A DNA stretch of 5,656 nucleotides from Lentisphaerota bacterium (GTDB lineage: Bacteria > Verrucomicrobiota > Kiritimatiellia > RFP12 > UBA1067). The notes beneath the pieces are model-generated. The model was not told the DNA's origin. It searched no databases and saw nothing but the letters and a program-made list of their open reading frames with translations. The stretch covers positions 1-5,656 of the forward strand of contig SUVZ01000277.1 of assembly GCA_015061765.1 (NCBI GenBank), given 5' to 3'. Every line of letters begins with the position of its first letter. Within the stretch, counting starts at the first letter, position 1. The position numbers and the translations under genes were made by a program. Positions 1 through 5,100 of the stretch are shown here, piece after piece.

Positions 1-543
1 GGAGATAGTGCGGAGATCAAGAGACGGAAACCTGTTGAGAACAAGGTTCGGACCAATTCTCACGGGGATGCTGAAGGTGGGGAAGCGCCGGAAACCGTAG
101 AGAACAGGGCGGACATCGGAAGCCGGGCGGGGTTGAAGCGTGTTGAGAATATGGTTCGGACTGATTCTCAAGGAGTTGGGGATGGAGGAAAGAATGGTGG
201 CAGAGATGGTGGAAGGGATGGCATGAGAGATAGCGAGAGGGACGGTGTGGGGGATTGCGGTAGAGAGGATTCAGATGGAGGTAGTGAAAGAGTGGTTGGT
301 GGCAGGAGTGGTGGAGAATGTGACGGGAACGTGGGGAATGGAAGTGGGGGAAATGCAAGCGGGAGGGATGGAAGTGGGAGGAATGAAAGCCTGAATGATG
401 AGGTGAGGCGGGTTGTAGGGGAGATTCTTGACGTCTGCGAAGGGACGTTTCTTGATCTTGCCTCTGTGCTTGCTCTCAGGATATCCGAAGACACCATCCC
501 CCATCGGTCATACAAGGGCGATTATCGGCGAGTCGGCAGTTGA
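1..543 (+). CDS. C-terminal part of an unrecognised protein with a low-complexity linker; 5' end outside the window, 3' end probably altered
   Basis: The frame is open from base 1 to the TGA at 541-543 (180 codons), so the true start lies upstream; the ATG at 151 and TTG at 133 have no convincing reason to be starts. Visible residues 1-55 carry three copies of a VEN motif (12-14, 33-35, 48-50); the first and third sit in the longer similar phrases KPVENKVRTNS and KRVENMVRTDS. Residues about 56-129 are a Gly/Asp/Arg/Asn/Ser-rich, probably disordered linker. Residues about 130-166 return to normal composition (EVRRVVGEILDVCEG, then FLDLASVLALRISEDTI). This resembles the first helices of the winged-helix tails of AlbA_2-type ATP-binding regulators, where a pattern like ILxLCxG...LxxLAxLLxR...TLR is typical. 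That comparison is from memory and tentative. From codon 168 (base 502) the sequence is the repeat array, which supplies the last residues and the stop, so the natural C-terminus is probably lost. It could be a pseudogene remnant. Confidence 0.55.
   Translation, partial: GDSAEIKRRKPVENKVRTNSHGDAEGGEAPETVENRADIGSRAGLKRVENMVRTDSQGVGDGGKNGGRDGGRDGMRDSERDGVGDCGREDSDGGSERVVGGRSGGECDGNVGNGSGGNASGRDGSGRNESLNDEVRRVVGEILDVCEGTFLDLASVLALRISEDTIPHRSYKGDYRRVGS
171..400 (+). repeat. Purine-rich, G-rich low-complexity tract coding the Gly/Asp/Arg linker
   Basis: The plus strand here is overwhelmingly G and A, with recurring GGNGA-like and GATGG units and several runs of three to five G (for example around 323-380). 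It encodes the low-complexity linker of the overlapping gene. Strand asymmetry this strong suggests expansion by slippage of short GGA/GAT words. G-runs spaced by 1-10 bases between about 325 and 379 could in principle fold as a weak G-quadruplex, but the loops are long. It is recorded as low-complexity sequence and no function is claimed. Confidence 0.6.
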
Positions 544-962
544 CGCATAAGTGAATGCCCATTTTCGTCGGTTGTGCAAGGAAGATTGCCGAAGAATAGG
601 CGCTTAATAGTAATGCCAGTTTCCATCGCTTATACAAGGAAGATTATCGGCGAGTCGGCAGTTGACGCATGTGTGAATGCCCATTTTCATCGGTCATGCA
701 AGGAAGATTGCCGAGGAATCGTCGCTTAGTGGGAATGCCTGTTTCCTTTGCTTATACAAGGGAGATTGTCGAAGAACTGGAGCTTGATGTATATGGGAAG
801 GCCTATTTTTGTCGGGTCACTTCGGTTCTGCAAAGGGGACTGTCGGCAAGTCTGAACTTGACGCATGAGAGGAGGCATGTGTCGAGCAGTTCTGCAAAGG
901 TGACTGTCGGCTAATTGACGTTTGTCATTTAGGCGACAATTTTGGAAATGCCGTTTTTTTTT
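502..962 (+). repeat. Degenerate tandem array with alternating 64-bp and 58-bp units (122-bp higher-order repeat)
   Basis: Units begin at 502, 566, 624, 688 and 746, giving spacings of 64, 58, 64 and 58; two more divergent copies begin near 820 and 884. Each contains a core close to RCAAGGNAGATTRYCG, seen near 512, 576, 634, 698, 756, 830 and 894. The long (A) units at 502 and 624 share TCGGCGAGTCGGCAGTTGAC and then a GTGAATGCCCATTTT end. The short (B) units at 566 and 688 share GCAAGGAAGATTGCCGA and a GCTTA...AATGCC.GTTTC end. Divergence rises to the right. The GGAAATGCCG plus T9 run at 944-962 looks like the end of a last unit whose TTTT has expanded. The 122-bp period is not a multiple of three, there is no conserved repeat with variable spacers as in CRISPR, and no transposase is nearby. 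Function is unknown. Confidence 0.8.
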
Positions 963-1043
963 GGTCGAATGCGGAAAGTCAGGATAGGTAGGCTACGCAA
1001 AGGCTGGTTGCTTTCCTTGCGGAGACTGAAAGAAAGAGGACAT
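963..1043. other. Short spacer between the two repeat arrays; nothing recognised
   Basis: These 81 bases join the 64/58-bp array to the 7-bp array. The first part (TTGGTCGAATGCGGAAAG) may be a further eroded unit of the left array. No open frame, promoter or RNA structure stands out. Confidence 0.4.
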
Positions 1044-1155
1044 CGGACTTGGGACTTCTGACTTCTAACTTTGGATTTAGGACTTCAGACCTCGGACTTA
1101 AGACTTTGGATTTAGGACTTTGGACTTCGGATGACAGACTTCGGTCATCGGACAT
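1044..1155 (+). repeat. Heptanucleotide tandem array, 16 consecutive 7-bp units, consensus NGGACTT
   Basis: Reading in steps of seven from 1044 gives CGGACTT, GGGACTT, CTGACTT, CTAACTT, TGGATTT, AGGACTT, CAGACCT, CGGACTT, AAGACTT, TGGATTT, AGGACTT, TGGACTT, CGGATGA, CAGACTT, CGGTCAT and CGGACAT. The phase is kept without an indel for 112 bp. The first base of each unit is nearly free, while GGACTT is conserved. Three units make 21 bp, so every frame can read as a pseudo-coding repeat of seven residues, and the short frames crossing it on both strands are artefacts of this. Heptanucleotide arrays (STRR) are known from cyanobacteria and occur in other phyla. The role here is unknown; slippage-generated intergenic filler is the simplest reading. 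Confidence 0.85.
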
Positions 1156-1170
1156 CCGGTGTGGATGTCC
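1150..1170. other. Perfect hairpin, 8-bp stem with 5-nt loop, at the right end of the 7-bp array
   Basis: GGACATCC at 1150-1157 pairs exactly with GGATGTCC at 1163-1170 around the loop GGTGT. The left arm grows out of the last 7-bp unit (CGGACAT), so the array ends in the inverted repeat. There is no following T-run, so it is not a standard intrinsic terminator. It could be a structural end of the repeat element or the trace of an inversion of one unit. Confidence 0.6.
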
Positions 1171-1185
1171 CAAGTCGGAGGTCGG

Positions 1186-1202
1186 AAGGCTTGAAGCCTT
1201 TT
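1186..1202. other. Short palindrome or hairpin followed by four T
   Basis: AAGGCTT at 1186-1192 and AAGCCTT at 1194-1200 are a perfect inverted repeat around one G (as RNA, a 5-bp stem AAGGC/GCCTT with loop TTGAA), followed by T to 1202. It lies 15 bp after the stronger hairpin at 1150-1170. It is a weak terminator candidate at best, because the stem and U-tract are both short and no gene ends just upstream. Confidence 0.3.
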
Positions 1203-1608
1203 CGCGACCAGATATGTGCGAATTGCGAGTTGGCGGTTTCAAATGGGTAAGGTTTTTGGGGCGTATTCCGATTGAGGGTTGAGTGCAATTTCCCACCATA
1301 AAAAGGATTTGCAGGTTTTCTATCTCCGCGGCGATTGTTCATGATGGACATGTGTCTCCTATTGTTTGCGCAAAGAAAATATAGGATTTGTGTACTCCTA
1401 CAAGGGCTAACGTCAATTGGCAAAATCGCTTTTGCGATTCCGCTTATTATCTTTGCTGTCAACATATTTTCATTGTTTGAGTAATGATTATTAAGGGGAT
1501 GGATGAATGGCGGGTTAATTTGCTTATATATGTACCTATCTTGATTGAACCTGAATGGGCTTAAAAACAACAAAAATATTTTGGTTTCAAAATCTGTTTG
1601 ATGGAGTG
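1203..1608. other. Gene-free AT-rich intergenic stretch with small inverted repeats
   Basis: No credible gene is seen on either strand. A minus-strand open frame crosses 1145-1573, but it lacks a ribosome site and overlaps the 7-bp array. Small structures present are TTTGCGCAAA (1365-1374, perfect palindrome), TAGGA/TCCTA (1382-1386 with 1396-1400), and GCAAAATCGCTTTTGCGATT at 1420-1439, which can fold in two exclusive ways. A direct repeat TGTGT(A)CTCCTA occurs at 1351-1361 and 1389-1400. The base composition becomes AT-rich from about 1370, and the run-up to the promoter (about 1561-1590) is A/T-rich enough to act as an UP-like element. Confidence 0.5.
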
Positions 1609-1625
1609 TGCTATAATACGCGCCA
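1609..1625 (+). promoter_or_regulatory. Extended -10 sigma70-type promoter for the giant gene
   Basis: TATAAT at 1612-1617 is a perfect -10 box, preceded by TGc (1609-1611), the extended -10 signature. There is no good -35 hexamer 16-18 bp upstream, as expected for an extended -10 promoter. A/T-rich DNA precedes it. Transcription would start around 1623-1625, giving a leader of about 130 nt before the ATG at 1754. Confidence 0.65.
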
Positions 1626-1667
1626 GTTCAGCGGTGCTTCGCGGACGGTGATCGCCGTTGGAGTGAT

Positions 1668-1700
1668 ATGGAAAAGAACCTTACAGACATAACGCCATGA
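1668..1700 (+). CDS. Possible 10-residue leader peptide (MEKNLTDITP)
   Basis: An ATG at 1668 follows GGAG (1660-1663) by four bases and opens a 10-codon frame ending in TGA at 1698-1700. That stop overlaps another ATG (ATGA at 1697-1700), which opens only a two-codon frame. The peptide has no run of one amino acid as in amino-acid attenuators. It could tune translation of the downstream gene, or it could be chance; the 4-nt spacing is short for efficient initiation. Confidence 0.2.
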   Translation: MEKNLTDITP

Positions 1701-1740
1701 AGTAAAACAAAACAACACATAACAGACAAACCACATAAAA

Positions 1741-1746
1741 GAGGAG
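1741..1746 (+). promoter_or_regulatory. Ribosome binding site GAGGAG
   Basis: GAGGAG lies seven bases upstream of the ATG at 1754, close to ideal spacing. An in-frame TAA at 1736-1738 rules out any upstream in-frame extension, so this site fixes the start of the giant gene. Confidence 0.85.
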
Positions 1747-1753
1747 ATTGGCC

Positions 1754-2107
1754 ATGAACCTCAATCTGCTTAAAGCGTTCCAGGCTGTCATCAACGATAA
1801 CGGCACTGCAGGTGGCGATGTTCGTGTAGGTATGTTCGTGAATCCAGACAACGGCTCGTGTTCTTCACGGGTCGTTCGTCTTTCCAACACGGACGGCAAC
1901 AGTAACAATGCAGTGCGAGAGGCGTTTCGGGTTGCGTTGACGACGGCGTTTGAGGTCAAGCGGCTGGAGGAACTTCCGCCCGAAGTGAAACGGGTTCTGA
2001 AGATCGGCGATTTCAAGCTCTCAGAGACCGGCGAGGCGACAAGCACTCGTCCGCTGACGATGCGGCGCATACGGGCGGTGATGGATGCCGTCAAAAAGGT
2101 GGCGGTG
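1754..2107 (+). other. N-terminal module of the giant protein (residues 1-118)
   Basis: This segment reads as a compact domain: a short amphipathic helix (NLNLLKAFQAVI), a likely beta hairpin (VRVGMFVNP, then SRVVRLS), a helix (AVREAFRVALTTAF), the charged stretch LEELPPEVKRVLKIGDFKLS, and a basic helix with RPLTMRRIRAVMDAVKK. A breakpoint follows at QSAPD (119-123). I cannot assign it to a family. Its position suggests a targeting, chaperone-binding or adaptor module, but that is inference only. Confidence 0.35.
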
Positions 2108-5100
2108 CAGTCCGCACCCGACGTTGCGGAGAGGGAGAGAATCGAAGCGTCGTTCGCGTCGAATTTCGAAAGGCCAAAGGCAATGGAGGACGCCTTGACC
2201 AGGATAGCCATCGCATCCGGACGCAAGCCTTTCACGTTCAGGCTTCCCGGTGGCCGTAATGTGGATGTGTCCATATCAAACCTGACATCGTATGTGAAGT
2301 GCTTCCCCATGGACCCCATCGCCATGAATGTCGAAAACCTTCACGGCATGGTCCAGGACGATATTGAGAAGGGATGTGCCATATACGCGAACCTCAACAA
2401 CGGCATAGCGTGCAAGAATTCGGCAGAGTCCGTGAGGGCGCTGAAGTGCTACCTTTCTTTCGTCGCGCTCGTCTGCGGCGACGGAAAGGGCAGCAAGACC
2501 GTGTCCGTGCCTGACAAGAGCGGTCTGGTGGCGGACTACATCGCGAAATACGATCCGGACGGCATCAAGTGCATAAAGGCGAACGAAACGGTCAAGGGTT
2601 CGACCAACCGCATACTGTTCGTCGGCTGCCTGGAATGCCTGGGTAAGACGGTTGAGCCGATGCACCAGAACGATATCGACAGCCGTTATCAGAGATTGAA
2701 GTCGAATCCCCTGTCTTCCGGCCTTCTCCGGCGCAAGGCCGCACAGGGCGGGTTCACCATCGCGCAGATGCAGGCCAACGTGAAGGCCGAACTCAACCGG
2801 CTTGCGGAGGTGGCGGATGACGAACTCGCTCTGGAAGTCAAGGCTGAATGCGGAAAATGCGACATGTCCACCGAGGCGGGGCGGGCGGCCGTCGGCAAGA
2901 CGGCCGCGTTCGATCGGTTCTATTCGTACAGACACGAACTTTCGGAGTATATTCTCTACCTGCAGTTGAACCGCCCCGACCTTCCCCATCCGGAATCCCG
3001 CATCGCAGATGAGATAGTGCTGACGGACGCGGACATAGGGAGATACGCCGCCGGTGGCGCATACAACGATTCCGTGGTGTCCCCTCGCGGACGCAGGAGG
3101 GATGCCGATCCGGTCCGGGCGGCACTTGAGCCTGCGCAGAATTTCGGACCGGCGGATAGGCCTGCCGGATGGCGCCAGATGCTGACCGCGGCTTTTGGCG
3201 GGGATCAGGCGCGAGCCCTGAATTCCATCGTGAGCTGCATCCGGAACGGATGCCTTCCGCCAAACGGAGCACAGCTCCCTGACATCGGCGTGGACCGTAT
3301 AAGGGGCATGGATGTGCCTCCTGCGCTCGCCGGATATCTCGACAATGCGGACCGTGAATGGTTCGCCGATATCTTGTGGTACGTCAAATGCGCCGCCTAT
3401 GTCTCCGACGAATACGCGATGCACGGGAGGCCGGAGAAGGTGCCGCCGCCGGCGACGGAGCCTCCGATATGGTCGGCGCTGCGCAAGGGGATCATCAGCC
3501 GCAGCCTTTCCGAGGACGTCTGCCGTGAGTTCCGCCACCTTTTTCAGCAGGATGGCCCGGGCGAAATTCTGGAGAGGCGCGTATCGTATCGCAATTTCGT
3601 CGTGCCTGTCGGATATGACGCGAACGATCCGGTCGTCAGGGCTGCGTTTACGGCATGGTGCTTCGGTACATACGACCTTGAAAGGATAATACGGTATGTG
3701 AACGATTGCGGATTCCATCTCGACCAGATATCCACCAGGGACCTGCGCAAGCTATCGGTCATGGCCGCACTGTGCGAGTACAGGCTTGAAGAGGCGCCGA
3801 TGTTCATTCAGCGCCAGACGGGACGGACGCCGGATGAAGTCACGGAGGATGACCTCATAAGGCTGTTCAGGCTGAAGCAGACGAATCAGCTCAACGACCG
3901 CGGGATGAATCTCAAGGGCAGGCCGGGCGAGATCGTGGCCGTGCTGAAGGGTGACAGGCTTCCGTCGATGACGGACGCGAACGGCGAGGACATCGCCCGG
4001 ATGCTGAGCGCATTGCGCAAACTCGCGTGTGCGCAGCCGAACAGTGCGCAGGTGGTTGAGTTCATGGGAAGGAAGGTTTCTCTGCATCTGACGCAGGCCG
4101 GTACGCTGGTGTTCGGCGTGGATGGACTCAACTTCCGGGCGGGCAAGACGGCGGGCGAGTTTGTCGAGATGTTCGAGGACGACGCCATCGCGAATGTCGA
4201 CCGGTTCGGAAAGCACGTGGTGCTGAGTCTGCTTCCGCAGATAAGAGGTTCCGGACTGTCTCCCGATGTGGCGGAGAGAAGCAGGTCAAGGGAGCTGTGT
4301 CTGCGCTATCTGAAGGGGAGCCTAGGAATCGATCCTGCGGTTCTGGCGAGCGTGAGCACGCGTGAACTGTTCGACATAGCCGAGGGCGTCACAGACGGCC
4401 GGTACTGCATGCGTTCGGGGAGCGTCTCTGATGCGGCGGTGAAGGCGATGATCGACCGCACCATCAGAATGGACACGGTCGTAAGCTGGGATGCGGCGGA
4501 GCTTTGCGACGAGATAGAGAATATAGTCGGCGCAGACCGGGTCAACATGTACGACGCGAATCCTCCGTCCGGGCGCGCGACAGGGACGTCCCTGACCGGC
4601 GATGTGAAGGAAGTGCATGAATTCCTGGCCGATCTGGTGTTCGACGCCAATCCGTTCGACTACGACAGGGCGACGCGTGAAGGACTCCCGCCCAGGGTGC
4701 TCGGCGTGATGCGGCGCCATGTCTCCGCAGTGGTCAAGATTGCGAAGGATCCTAGCCTCATCGCGACATTCCCGGATGTAATGGTGGACAATCTCGGTGA
4801 GATGTTCGGGCTGCTCGCCCGTCCGTTCCTGCCCGCGAGCTTCATACGGAACTTCCCGGATGCGTTCCTGGAACGGGTGTTTCTGTTCCTTCTCGACAAT
4901 GCCGAAAAGCCGAAAGCCGAACGTGACGCGGCGGTGGATGCGTTCATCCGCGCCAATTCCCCGGCGAGTCAGGACGTCGGATTCCTGGGCAGGGCCGTGG
5001 GGTTTGTCTCGGGGATACTTCTCGGGGATGCGAGGCAGGGGCGGCAGGCGGCTTCGGACGTCGCCCTGTCAATGGCACGCGACAGGGAGATGCTTGTGGC

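Larger units (their letters stand above)
1625..1753 (+). promoter_or_regulatory. 5' leader of the giant gene, GC-rich stem-loop region then G-poor single-stranded stretch
   Basis: The first third can pair locally: AGCGGTG (1630-1636) with CGCCGTT (1653-1659) using two to three wobbles, or ACGGT (1645-1649) with GCCGT (1654-1658). These two foldings exclude each other because both use the same right arm. The last part, about 1700-1740, is almost free of G and rich in A and C, so it should be unstructured and leave the ribosome site accessible. No known riboswitch is recognised. Confidence 0.35.

Noticed and set aside
17..515. Minus-strand frames rich in His/Pro/Ser opposite the left gene
   Set aside because: They are complements of the purine-rich Gly/Asp/Arg linker, and their low-complexity H/P/S/L content follows directly from that.
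669..914. Plus-strand frame of 81 codons within the 64/58-bp array
   Set aside because: It is made of repeat units whose 122-bp period breaks the reading frame; no ribosome site is present. The short MP-type readings are discussed as a finding but not called as a gene.
502..920. CRISPR array
   Set aside because: Units of 58-64 bp are homologous along their whole length, with no constant 25-40-bp repeat separated by unique spacers, and no cas gene is visible.
922..962. Intrinsic terminator: TTGTC/GACAA stem then T9
   Set aside because: The stem is only 5 bp with an 8-base loop, and the T-run starts 14 bases after it. The T-run is better explained as an expansion of the TTTT found in each repeat unit.
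979..1299. Frames on both strands across the heptad array reading as repeated KSEV/SPKS or LGL/TSD phrases
   Set aside because: Any open frame across a 7-bp tandem array gives a seven-residue pseudo-repeat; the unit's free first base falls at all codon positions, so there is no coding constraint.
1351..1400. TGTGT(A)CTCCTA direct repeat with an intervening TAGGA that could pair with either copy
   Set aside because: Pairing of 5 bp only, in AT-rich DNA upstream of the promoter; too weak to call a switch or operator.
1145..1573. Minus-strand frame of 142 codons across the AT-rich intergenic region
   Set aside because: It overlaps hairpins and the edge of the heptad array, has no ribosome site, and its composition (many N, P, S, R) is not protein-like.
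2276..3718. Long minus-strand open frame (480 codons) opposite the giant gene
   Set aside because: It is antisense to a much longer, well-started plus-strand frame in GC-rich DNA, where such shadows are expected; its translation is Arg/His-rich and resembles no family. The other minus-strand frames between 1681 and 5620 were rejected for the same reason.
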